From the NCBI GenBank assembly GCA_028278645.1, contig JANQDZ010000098.1:1-59187 (forward strand): a DNA stretch of 59,187 bases. Reading direction: 5' to 3'. Below, piece by piece: positions 49,507 to 58,099 of the stretch (the first letter of the stretch is position 1; each line of letters begins with the position of its first letter). The notes under the pieces are model-generated. The model made no database searches and was not told the DNA's origin. It was given only the letters and a program-made list of their open reading frames with translations. The translations under genes and the position numbers were made by a program. Origin of the DNA: Longimicrobiales bacterium (GTDB lineage: Bacteria > Gemmatimonadota > Gemmatimonadetes > Longimicrobiales > Gaopeijiaceae).

Positions 49507-51467
49507 AGGCGGACGGTGTGGTCCGGCATCGGTGGCGCCGCCGACTCCTCTTGGCAGGCTGGGTCCTGGCGTGCCTGATCATCCTCGCCCGTTCGGCCAG
49601 CATCCAGCTCCTTCAGGGCTCCTATTGGGCCTCGACTGGCCAGAACCAGCATGAGACGGCGCTGGAGGTAAAAGCACGCAGAGGCTCCATCCTGGACCGG
49701 AGGGAGAACCCCCTTGCCGAAAGCACCGGGACGATCCACGTGGCCGTGGCTCCCCGGGAGCTGGTACCGGACACCCGGGACCAGGTTGTGTCCCTCTTGA
49801 CCTCCGAGTTGGGGCTGAGCCGCGACGCTCGCGCGCGAATCGCGGACCCGGAACGGGCTTGGGTCGAGCTCCAAAAGGGTTTCCCTCCGCAGGTGAAAGA
49901 GGCCTTGGACACGCTCCGAGGGGTCTATCTCACCCCGGATTGGACCCGACATTCCAACTACGGCGATTTGGCACAGGATGTCCTGGGCTACATCAAGGAC
50001 GGGTCCGGGTCGGGCGGGATCGAGGGTCGGTACGATGAACACCTCCGTGGTACGGCCGGTGAGAAGATCCAGGCTCGGGACAATCTCCAAAATCCCATCC
50101 CGGGCCAGACCGTCCAGATAAAGGCCCCGGTTCCCGGTGGGGACGTGATCCTGACATTGGACCGGGACCTCCAGGAGATCGGACACGAGGCTCTGGCTTC
50201 GGCCATAGAAGAGACCGGAGCCCGAGGCGGGGAACTCATCGTCTCCGTACCAAAGACCGGGGAGATCCTCTCCCTGGTGTCGATCCAGAAAGACGGTCCC
50301 GGAAACGTCTCGGCCATCACCTCTCCGTATGAACCGGGATCCACCCTGAAACCCTTCACGGTGGCCTCGATCCTCCTCCACTCCGTAGGTACCCTGGCGG
50401 ACAGTGTCGACGGCGAGAATGGGACATGGGTGGCCGGGGGTAAGCCCCTGAGGGACGTTCACCCCCACGGCATGATGACGCTGGGTGACGCCTTGAAGTT
50501 CTCCTCCAACATCGGGGTCGCCAAAGTAGCAGAAGGGCTGAGCCCCTCCCAGCAGTACCAGATGCTGCGGGACTTCGGCTTCGGGGCTCCCACCGGGATC
50601 GACCTCCCGGCTGAAGGAGCCGGGATCCTACCCCGGCCCTCCCGTTGGTCCCGGAGCACCGCATCCCGCCTGGCCATCGGCTATGGCGTTTCGGTTACCC
50701 CTCTCCAGATGGCCATGGCGTACGGGGCTCTGGCCAACGGCGGGAAACTCATGGAACCCCGCATCATCAAGGAGCTCCGGGACAACGAGGGCCGGACGGT
50801 ATTTAAATCGAAGCCCCGTGTGGTCAGGGAAGTCATCCCGGGGCGTCTAGCTCGTGAGATCTCTGAAGTTCTGGTGGACGCGGTAGACGACGGCACAGGG
50901 TCGGAAGCTCAGCTGGCTACCTACAAGGTGGCCGGAAAGAGTGGGACCAGCAGGGCTAACGAAGGTGGGGTTTATGTCAAAGGCCACTACGCCTCGTTCG
51001 CTTGTTTCGTGCCTGTCGAAGATCCCCAGTTCGTCATTTTTGTGAAGTTGGATCGGCCCGAAGGCGCCTACTACGGTGGCTCCACGGCCGCTCCAGTTAC
51101 CCGGGCGACGATGGAGGCGGTGCTTGCCGCCCACCATGCGCCCATTGACTGGGAAGTCATGGCTTCCCACGACCGGCGGCAGCCGAGGAATAAACCTCTT
51201 CCGGGGGCTCAATTCGCCTCAAGCAACCTCTCCGAATCTCCTACCGTCCGCACGTCCCGGACCACCCCACCACCAGAGACGGGCGCGGTCGTCCCCGACG
51301 TCTCCGGTCTATCTCCTCGGCTGGCCGTCCGCCGGTTGCATGCACGTGGTTTCAGAGTTTTGCTGGATGCCGCAGGTCCTGTAGTCGGGACCGACCCACC
51401 TCACTCCACCCCGCTCCTTCCAGGCGACACCGTTCGGATTCTGGTCGGAAGGAACGGGGATGGTTAG
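49503..51467 (+). CDS. ftsI: Division transpeptidase (PBP3) with C-terminal PASTA domain
   Basis: 654-residue class B penicillin-binding protein crosslinking septal peptidoglycan. One N-terminal TM (LLLAGWVLACLIILARSASI), a dimerisation/pedestal domain (RRGSILDRRENPLAE), then the transpeptidase with active-site SxxK (PGSTLKPF), SxN (KFSSNIG) and KTG-type (AGKSGTSRA) motifs. A C-terminal PASTA repeat (VVPDVSGLSPRLAVRRLHAR) follows a Pro/Thr-rich linker, an arrangement common outside Proteobacteria. GTG 49503 overlaps the ftsL stop. It overlaps murE by 8 bases. Confidence 0.92.
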   Translation: MKADGVVRHRWRRRLLLAGWVLACLIILARSASIQLLQGSYWASTGQNQHETALEVKARRGSILDRRENPLAESTGTIHVAVAPRELVPDTRDQVVSLLTSELGLSRDARARIADPERAWVELQKGFPPQVKEALDTLRGVYLTPDWTRHSNYGDLAQDVLGYIKDGSGSGGIEGRYDEHLRGTAGEKIQARDNLQNPIPGQTVQIKAPVPGGDVILTLDRDLQEIGHEALASAIEETGARGGELIVSVPKTGEILSLVSIQKDGPGNVSAITSPYEPGSTLKPFTVASILLHSVGTLADSVDGENGTWVAGGKPLRDVHPHGMMTLGDALKFSSNIGVAKVAEGLSPSQQYQMLRDFGFGAPTGIDLPAEGAGILPRPSRWSRSTASRLAIGYGVSVTPLQMAMAYGALANGGKLMEPRIIKELRDNEGRTVFKSKPRVVREVIPGRLAREISEVLVDAVDDGTGSEAQLATYKVAGKSGTSRANEGGVYVKGHYASFACFVPVEDPQFVIFVKLDRPEGAYYGGSTAAPVTRATMEAVLAAHHAPIDWEVMASHDRRQPRNKPLPGAQFASSNLSESPTVRTSRTTPPPETGAVVPDVSGLSPRLAVRRLHARGFRVLLDAAGPVVGTDPPHSTPLLPGDTVRILVGRNGDG

Positions 51468-52983
51468 CGCTGCCATCCCGTTGGCTTCCGTGACCCAACG
51501 GCTCGAGGACGCCGGGTTGGTCCTCGGTACCCAAGGGCCCCAGGGCACCTTCGTGACAGGTGTATCACAGGATTCCCGTGCGGTCACACCGGGAGACCTG
51601 TTCTTGGCCTGGAAGGGCGTAGATCACGACGGACACGACTACGTAGGAGCGGCTGTAGAGGCGGGGGCCCTGGCCGCGGTGGTCGAGCAGGTACTTCCGA
51701 CCCTCGAAGTACCCCAGATCCATGTAAGCAACGGACGCCGGGCGGGAGCTCTGGCTGCCGATGAAGTTTTTGGCTCGCCGTGGACAGACCTCTTCTTGGC
51801 TGGCGTAACCGGCACCAATGGAAAAACCACGGTTGCGGTCCTTGCTCGGCACCTCCTGGGTGAGAGCGGGCCGGCGAGAGCCTTCGGGACCTTAGGCCTT
51901 CTTGAAGAGCATGGGAACGTCCGGCACGGAACCGAGGGTCTGACGACTCCCGGTCCGGTCCAGATCGGACAGTGGCTCCGGGAGATGGTGGACCAAGGCA
52001 TCCGTTCCGGAGTGTTCGAGGCCTCCTCTCATTCTTTGGCTCAGCATCGGCTGGACGGGTTCCGTCTGGACACGGCCGTGTTCACGAATCTCACCCAGGA
52101 CCACCTGGACTACCACGAGACTCTGGCCGAGTACCGGGACGCGAAGGGGAAACTCCTGGACCTCCTTAAACCGGGGGGCTGGGTGGTGGTGAATCGGGAC
52201 GATGGAAGCTGGGACTCGCTCCCATTCGATCCGGACCGGACGGTGTCATTCGGCATGGAAGGCGGCCCAGGAAACCTCACCCTCCATGAGGGGGTCGTTG
52301 GTACCACGCTGGTCGCGTCGGATCTGGAAGTCCTCCCCGACGGGACGACCTTCACCCTCCACCGAGGGGCCGAGAAGGCCAGGGTCAACCTGCCCCTTCT
52401 GGGCCGTTTTAACGTAGAGAACGCACTGGCGGCGGCGGGGGTGGCTCTCACCGCTGGCCTGACGCTGACCCAGATCGCCAATGGCCTTTCCGCAGCGCCG
52501 CAGGTGTCGGGACGGTTGGAGAGGGTGGCCGAGGGGCCCGTCACCGTCCTCATCGATTTTGCTCACACGCCGGATGCCCTGGAACGGGTTCTGAAGACTC
52601 TCAGGCCGCTGGTCCAGGGCCGGCTCCTGGTGTTGTTCGGGGCCGGGGGCGACCGCGACAAGGGGAAGCGTCCTCAAATGGGTGAGGTGGTCGCTCGTCT
52701 GGCCGACCTCTCTTTCGTGACTTCGGACAACCCGCGGACCGAGGATCCCGAAGTCATCATCGACGACGTGGTCGCAGGAATGGGAGAGGCTCCGGTTCAC
52801 CGTGTGGCGGACCGGAGGGCAGCCATCGCCGACGCCCTGGAAGTGGCCCATCCGGGAGACCTCCTGCTCCTGGCCGGGAAGGGTCACGAGACCTACCAGG
52901 TGATCGGCCTGGAAGCCCAACCTTTCGACGAGGCCGCCATCGTCAAACAGCTCCTGGATCTCCCTGAAGGGGGGCGGCCATGA
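51460..52983 (+). CDS. murE: UDP-MurNAc-tripeptide synthetase (meso-DAP adding)
   Basis: 507-residue cytoplasmic Mur ligase adding the third stem-peptide residue. ATP motif VTGTNGKTTVAVLARHLL; UDP-binding N-terminus (VSQDSRAVTPGDLFLAWKG); the C-terminal specificity motif SDNPRTEDP (DNPR) indicates meso-diaminopimelate rather than lysine. Also IDFAHTPDALERVL and GAGGDRDKGKRPQMG. RBS AAGGAAC precedes ATG 51460. Confidence 0.93.
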   Translation: MVSAAIPLASVTQRLEDAGLVLGTQGPQGTFVTGVSQDSRAVTPGDLFLAWKGVDHDGHDYVGAAVEAGALAAVVEQVLPTLEVPQIHVSNGRRAGALAADEVFGSPWTDLFLAGVTGTNGKTTVAVLARHLLGESGPARAFGTLGLLEEHGNVRHGTEGLTTPGPVQIGQWLREMVDQGIRSGVFEASSHSLAQHRLDGFRLDTAVFTNLTQDHLDYHETLAEYRDAKGKLLDLLKPGGWVVVNRDDGSWDSLPFDPDRTVSFGMEGGPGNLTLHEGVVGTTLVASDLEVLPDGTTFTLHRGAEKARVNLPLLGRFNVENALAAAGVALTAGLTLTQIANGLSAAPQVSGRLERVAEGPVTVLIDFAHTPDALERVLKTLRPLVQGRLLVLFGAGGDRDKGKRPQMGEVVARLADLSFVTSDNPRTEDPEVIIDDVVAGMGEAPVHRVADRRAAIADALEVAHPGDLLLLAGKGHETYQVIGLEAQPFDEAAIVKQLLDLPEGGRP

Positions 52984-54368
52984 GCTTTCGCTGGACTGAT
53001 AGCGAGGTCAGGGCGGCCTTGGGCCTCGCGGGAAGAGGAGAGGGAAGGGACGTGGAGTACACCCGGATCTCCACGGATTCCAGGACGGTGAAAGCCTCCG
53101 ATCTCTTTGTGGCCCTTTCTGGGGATCAGTTCGATGGGCATGACTTCGCTCTGGACGCTCTCGAACGGGGGGCGGCCGGGGCCGTGGTGTCCGAGGACGT
53201 GGTCTCCAACGAAGACCGCCGCTTCTACACGGTTCCGGATACCCTCGTGGCCCTGGGGAACCTGGCCCATCACCGAAGGAAGAGGTTGTCCTCCCGGGTT
53301 GTGGGCATAACAGGATCCGCCGGAAAAACCACGACCAAAGACCTATTGGGCGAAGTTCTCCGGGGGACCTTCTCGGTGCACCAAACCCAGGGGAACTTCA
53401 ACAACCGAATCGGCCTACCCCTCACCCTCCTGGCCACGCCCAGCGAGGTCGATGTCCTGGTTCTGGAGATGGGCACCAACGAGCCGGGGGAGATTCGGGC
53501 CCTCACCGGCATTGCCGAGCCCTACGTCGGCGTCATCACTACGGTCAGCGAGGCCCACCTCGAAAAGCTCGGCTCCATCGAGGGTGTGATGGAGGAGAAG
53601 CTGGACCTCATCAGAGGTCTCCCGAGGAACGGGCTGGCGGTGGTTGGAGACGAGCCCCCCGCCCTGGAGTCCGGAGCCCGAGCGCTCTTTCCCGAGGTCG
53701 TTGTGTCAGGATGGAGCGATCGCGTGAGGCCCGAAGACCGCCCCGAAGCTCCTGTGGCTTCCGACGATGGGTGCTATCGGTTCCAGTGGAGGGGCGAGGA
53801 GGTGAAGCTGAGCCTTCCGGGGCGCCATTCCGTAACCAACGCCCTTTTGGCCTTGGCAGTAGCCGAAGCACTGGGTGTCCCGGCCGGGGATGCCGCCCGT
53901 CGGATCGGATCCGTGGAGCCAGGAAGCATGCGGAGTGAGATCCGATCCGTGGGAGATCTGACCCTCCTCGTGGACTGTTACAACGCAAACCCACAGAGCC
54001 TTAGAGCTGCCTTGGAGCTGCTTTCCACCGTAAGGGCTGCCGGCCGAAGGGTGGCCGTGCTGGGGAGCATGCTGGAACTGGGAGAGGAGGCGGAGGCCCT
54101 TCATCGACATGCTCTGGAGGAGGCCCTTTCTTTCCCGCTGGATCTTGTCGTGGCCACCGGCCTCTTCGCCGACGCTGCACGAACGACCCCGGTGCCTACC
54201 GGCCATGCCGAGCTACTGGTCGCTCCCGGGTTGGAACAGGCTAGAGAAGCTCTGCTCAAGGCCCTGGAGGGATCCGAGGTCGTGTTGCTGAAAGCGTCCC
54301 GGGGCGTGGCCATGGAGTCGTTGATTCCTAGCCTGGAATCCCGATTCGGCAAGGTGGAGCTGGACTGA
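52980..54368 (+). CDS. murF: UDP-MurNAc-tripeptide D-Ala-D-Ala ligase
   Basis: 462-residue Mur ligase completing the pentapeptide with D-Ala-D-Ala. N-terminal domain ISTDSRTVKASDLFVALSGD; ATP motif ITGSAGKTTTKDLLGEVL; GNFNNRIGLPLTLL; LEMGTNEPGEI; VDCYNANPQSLRAALELL; AVLGSMLELGEEA. ATG 52980 overlaps the murE stop by 4 bases. Confidence 0.93.
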   Translation: MSFRWTDSEVRAALGLAGRGEGRDVEYTRISTDSRTVKASDLFVALSGDQFDGHDFALDALERGAAGAVVSEDVVSNEDRRFYTVPDTLVALGNLAHHRRKRLSSRVVGITGSAGKTTTKDLLGEVLRGTFSVHQTQGNFNNRIGLPLTLLATPSEVDVLVLEMGTNEPGEIRALTGIAEPYVGVITTVSEAHLEKLGSIEGVMEEKLDLIRGLPRNGLAVVGDEPPALESGARALFPEVVVSGWSDRVRPEDRPEAPVASDDGCYRFQWRGEEVKLSLPGRHSVTNALLALAVAEALGVPAGDAARRIGSVEPGSMRSEIRSVGDLTLLVDCYNANPQSLRAALELLSTVRAAGRRVAVLGSMLELGEEAEALHRHALEEALSFPLDLVVATGLFADAARTTPVPTGHAELLVAPGLEQAREALLKALEGSEVVLLKASRGVAMESLIPSLESRFGKVELD

Positions 54369-54369
54369 C

Positions 54370-55476
54370 ATGCTGTTCCATCTTCTGCCGCAATTCGCCG
54401 ACGTGCACATCGTCTTCAACCTGTTCGGGTACATCACCTTCCGAGCGGCCGGGGCCGTGGTGACCGCACTCCTGCTGGCGTTTGTCCTGGGGCCTGCCAC
54501 CATCCGATGGCTCACCCGCATGAAGGTTGGCCAGATCGTCAGGGACGACGGGCCCGAGACACACCTGGAGAAAGCAGGGACTCCCACGATGGGGGGGGTC
54601 CTCATCATCATGGCGGCCGGGTTCTCGACCCTGCTCTGGGCTGACCTCACAAACGGTTTCACCATCGTCGCGTTGGTGGCCCTTTTCTGGATGGGGCTCC
54701 TGGGTTTCCTGGACGATTACCTGAAGGTGGTCCAGAAAAAGTCTCGAGGCCTGGTGGCCAAGTACAAGATGGCGGGCCAGGTACTCTTCGGACTCGGCCT
54801 CGCTCTTTTCCTCCTCCAGTGGCCCATCTGGCCCGTCCCCACCACCTGGACCCAGGTCCCCTTCTTCGCCGAGTGGGTGGCGGTGTTTTGGGCTCCGGCT
54901 TACGTGGCGTTCGTTCCTGTCGTTGTTGCAGGGACTTCGAACACGGTGAATCTCACCGACGGGTTGGACGGACTGGCGGCCGGCCTGGCGGCTATCGCCG
55001 TCCTGGTTTTTGGGGTTTTCGCTTACTTCATGGGTCGCGTGGATGCCTCGGCCTACCTGGGCCTCTTCTACCTACCGGGAGCCGGGGAGCTGACCATCTA
55101 CGCGGCCGCATTGGCCGGATCGGCCATCGGGTTCCTTTGGTACAACGCCCACCCTGCGACGGTTTTCATGGGGGACACGGGATCTCTCGCTCTGGGGGGT
55201 GCCATCGGGGTGATGTCTATCCTCCTGAAAGTCGAATTCCTGCTGGTGATCGTCGGGGGCGTGTTCGTCATGGAAGGCCTGTCGGTGATCATCCAGACGG
55301 GCTGGTTCAAATACACGGCTCGGAAGTACGGGGCCGGAAGGCGCGTGTTCCTCATGGCGCCGATTCACCACCACTTCGAAAAGCTGGGCTGGGCCGAAAG
55401 CAAGATCGTGGTCCGGTTTTGGATTCTGGGAATCCTCTTCGCGATGATCGGCTTCTCCACGCTGAAAATCCGATGA
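54370..55476 (+). CDS. mraY: Phospho-MurNAc-pentapeptide transferase
   Basis: 368-residue integral membrane enzyme making lipid I, with about ten helices. Signature residues: HLEKAGTPTMGGVLII, WMGLLGFLDDYLKV (catalytic Asp pair), NTVNLTDGLDGLAAGL, NAHPATVFMGDTGSLALGG and APIHHHFEKLGWAE (His cluster). ATG 54370 begins 2 bases after the murF stop. Confidence 0.94.
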   Translation: MLFHLLPQFADVHIVFNLFGYITFRAAGAVVTALLLAFVLGPATIRWLTRMKVGQIVRDDGPETHLEKAGTPTMGGVLIIMAAGFSTLLWADLTNGFTIVALVALFWMGLLGFLDDYLKVVQKKSRGLVAKYKMAGQVLFGLGLALFLLQWPIWPVPTTWTQVPFFAEWVAVFWAPAYVAFVPVVVAGTSNTVNLTDGLDGLAAGLAAIAVLVFGVFAYFMGRVDASAYLGLFYLPGAGELTIYAAALAGSAIGFLWYNAHPATVFMGDTGSLALGGAIGVMSILLKVEFLLVIVGGVFVMEGLSVIIQTGWFKYTARKYGAGRRVFLMAPIHHHFEKLGWAESKIVVRFWILGILFAMIGFSTLKIR

Positions 55477-55530
55477 GGGGGAAAGAGAGGATAACCGGCG
55501 GGCAGGGGAACCACGCCCCCGGGGCGGCAG

Positions 55531-56919
55531 ATGAAGCCTTTGGAAGGAAGCACGATTTCAATCCTCGGACTGGGGGCCAGCGGTGTGGCCGCGGCCCGGT
55601 TGGCCCTTATCAAGGGAGGAAAGGTTTATGTCTCGGATTCGCAGGTTGAACCCTCAGCTGCAGCTGGTGCAACCGAGCTGCGGAGCATGGGAGCCCGAGT
55701 GGAGCTCGGAAGGCACGATCTGGAACGAGTGGCCGGAGCAGACACCGTGGTGGTTAGTCCTGGAATCCCCCCCGACGCTCCAGTGCTCAAGGCCCTCAAG
55801 GCTGCTGGACGAGGATGGGTATCCGAGCCTGAATTCGCCTTTCGGTTCCTCAATGGTCCACTGATCGCCGTGACTGGAACGAACGGGAAGACCACCACCG
55901 CCGCCATGACGGCTCACCTCCTCCAGGAATCTGGGGCTGAGGTGGGCCTGGGTGGGAACATCGGGGCGGAGTTCGGGCCTCCGGCCTCAGGCTTGGCCCT
56001 GATGGACCCGACCCCGGATTGGTTCGTGGTGGAGGTCTCTTCGTTCCAGCTGGCTGGCATCGTGGACTTCAAACCGACCATCGGAGTAGTGACGAGCCTG
56101 GCCCCGGACCATCTGGACCGGTACCCGTCGGTGGCGGCCTACTACCGGGACAAAGGGCGTTTGTTCGAGAACGCCGATCCGGGAAGCCAATGGGTGCTCA
56201 ATGGGGACTCTACAGCCGTGGAGGAGCTGGCTGGGGACGCCCAGGGCATCCGTTACCGGTTCAGTTTATGGGAAACGGGAGACGTAGCGCCCCCGTCGGA
56301 AACCCACGCTTTCCTCATGGACGGAGACCTGATCCTCCGACTCCCGGGTGAGGACGCCGAGGTTCTCCTCCCGGCCGGAGATCTGCCCACCCTGGGACTC
56401 CACAATGTCGGGAACGCCCTGGCGGCGGCTCTTACCACCGGCCTCACGGGGCAGGGGGCAAGTTCCATCGGCGCGGGACTGAGGACCTTCCGCCCCCTCC
56501 CGCACCGGCTGGAGGTGGTGGCGGAAGCTGATGGCATCACGTGGGTGAACGATTCCAAAGCGACCAACGTGGCCGCCACTTCCGGAGCGCTGAATAGCCT
56601 GGCTGGTCCCTTGGTACTCCTCCTTGGTGGAAAGGACAAAGGGGAGGATCTGAGCCCCCTTCGGGAGGCTATGCACGGGGGGGTTCGCCGTGTGGTCGTC
56701 TTCGGAGAGGCCAGGCACAGAATCGCCGCGGGCCTGGAAGGCCACGTCGAGTTGACCCTGGTAGACGGCACCTTCGAGTTGGCTGTGGACCTTGCGCGGG
56801 CCTGTTCGGAAGAGGGGGACATCCTACTCCTCTCTCCGGCATGCTCCAGCTTCGACATGTTCGCCAGTTATGAGGCCCGTGGAGACCGGTTCTCGGCCCT
56901 GGCCCGGGGAGAAGCCTAG
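55531..56919 (+). CDS. murD: UDP-MurNAc-L-alanine:D-glutamate ligase
   Basis: 462-residue Mur ligase. N-terminal Rossmann-like UDP-binding domain (ISILGLGASGVAAARLAL), ATP motif VTGTNGKTTTAAMTAHLL, VVEVSSFQLAGI, WVNDSKATNVAATSGAL, LLLGGKDKGEDLSPL, LLLSPACSSFDMFASYEARG. The gap to mraY is 54 bases, the second largest inside the operon. Confidence 0.93.
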   Translation: MKPLEGSTISILGLGASGVAAARLALIKGGKVYVSDSQVEPSAAAGATELRSMGARVELGRHDLERVAGADTVVVSPGIPPDAPVLKALKAAGRGWVSEPEFAFRFLNGPLIAVTGTNGKTTTAAMTAHLLQESGAEVGLGGNIGAEFGPPASGLALMDPTPDWFVVEVSSFQLAGIVDFKPTIGVVTSLAPDHLDRYPSVAAYYRDKGRLFENADPGSQWVLNGDSTAVEELAGDAQGIRYRFSLWETGDVAPPSETHAFLMDGDLILRLPGEDAEVLLPAGDLPTLGLHNVGNALAAALTTGLTGQGASSIGAGLRTFRPLPHRLEVVAEADGITWVNDSKATNVAATSGALNSLAGPLVLLLGGKDKGEDLSPLREAMHGGVRRVVVFGEARHRIAAGLEGHVELTLVDGTFELAVDLARACSEEGDILLLSPACSSFDMFASYEARGDRFSALARGEA

Positions 56920-56920
56920 A

Positions 56921-58099
56921 ATGGCGCCCCCGCCTTCCAATGTGGCCCGAATGGGCCCGGCGTCTGTCCCCGATGTCGGCTTGGGAAAGGGTTGGGAGCC
57001 CGCCGTCCTCATGGGCGTCACTCTAGCTCTGTTTACCTTCGGGCTGGTCACCCTTTCCAGCGCCACCACGTTCCTCGCTCACCAGGCCGGAGACCAGGCC
57101 CCCAGGTTCGTCCTCCAGCAGGCGTTTGGAGGAGCACTGGGGCTGGCGGCTCTCGTCGTATTTTCTCGAGTGCCCCTCTCGTGGTGGCGGACCATGGCCT
57201 GGCCGCTGCTGGGATTCTCCTGGCTCCTCCTCGTCATCCTCATCCTGCCCGGTACGGAGGCCATCGCCCCTCGGATCAACGGGGCGCGCCGATGGCTCGT
57301 TACGCCCATCGGGAGGTTCCAGCCGTCCGAGTTGGCCAAGATGGCCATCATCTTCTGGACGGCTGCTTTGGCGGTGAAGAAGCAGGTCCATTTCAAAAGC
57401 CTACGAAAGGGGCTCTTGCCGTTCCTGGTGGTGTGGGGAGCCGTGCTCCTGCCCATCGCCGCGGAACCCGACTTCTCGACGGCCTGCCTGGTCGGGATCT
57501 TGGCCGGGATCGTGGTCTTCACCGCCGGAGGCCGCATCGGACACTTCGTGTTCCTGGGACTTTTTGTTCTTCCCGTGGTGCTGGCGAAGCTCGGCGAGGG
57601 ATTCCGTGTCGATCGGATGCGAGCCTTCTGGGACCCGACTTTTGACCCAGCGGGGGCTGGGTATCAGGTGAGGCAGTCCCTGGTGGCCATTGGATCCGGG
57701 GGGCTCACGGGGGTCGGCTTCGGGGAGGGTAGGCAGAAGTTCGGATTTCTCCCCGAGCCCCACAACGACTTCATCTTCGCCATGATCGGGGAGGAGTGGG
57801 GATTGCTGGGTGTCCTCTTCGTTGTGAGCCTCTTCATCACCCTGATCCTGGTAGGCTTCCGAATCGCCCAGCGGGCCCCGGACCTGTTCAGTGAACTCTT
57901 GGCCGTCGGTTTCACCAGCCTTATCGCCCTGCAGGCCACACTCCACATGAGCGTCGGTCTCGGCCTGGTGCCCAACACCGGATTGGCCCTGCCCCTGATC
58001 TCCTACGGCCGGTCCAACCTGGTGGTTACCCTCGCTTCCATTGGCGTCCTTATCGCCATCGCCCGGGCTCAGCCGGAGATGGGGAGGAGCCATGGTTAG
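56921..58099 (+). CDS. ftsW: Septal peptidoglycan polymerase FtsW
   Basis: 392-residue SEDS-family glycosyltransferase with about ten membrane helices that polymerises lipid II at the septum together with FtsI. Landmarks: TLSSATTFLAHQ, GARRWLVTPIGRFQPSELAK, LLPIAAEPDFSTACLVGI, GYQVRQSLVAIGSGGLTGVG, KFGFLPEPHNDFIFAMIGEE, GLVPNTGLALPLISYGRSN. ATG 56921 follows GGGGAGAAG; the longer frame overlapping murD is rejected. It overlaps murG by 8 bases. Confidence 0.93.
   Translation: MAPPPSNVARMGPASVPDVGLGKGWEPAVLMGVTLALFTFGLVTLSSATTFLAHQAGDQAPRFVLQQAFGGALGLAALVVFSRVPLSWWRTMAWPLLGFSWLLLVILILPGTEAIAPRINGARRWLVTPIGRFQPSELAKMAIIFWTAALAVKKQVHFKSLRKGLLPFLVVWGAVLLPIAAEPDFSTACLVGILAGIVVFTAGGRIGHFVFLGLFVLPVVLAKLGEGFRVDRMRAFWDPTFDPAGAGYQVRQSLVAIGSGGLTGVGFGEGRQKFGFLPEPHNDFIFAMIGEEWGLLGVLFVVSLFITLILVGFRIAQRAPDLFSELLAVGFTSLIALQATLHMSVGLGLVPNTGLALPLISYGRSNLVVTLASIGVLIAIARAQPEMGRSHG

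Noticed and set aside
48125-49603. Long minus-strand open frame (492 codons) opposite rsmH-ftsL
   Set aside because: Antisense to well-identified conserved genes; its Pro/Arg/Gly-rich product is typical of a GC-rich shadow frame.
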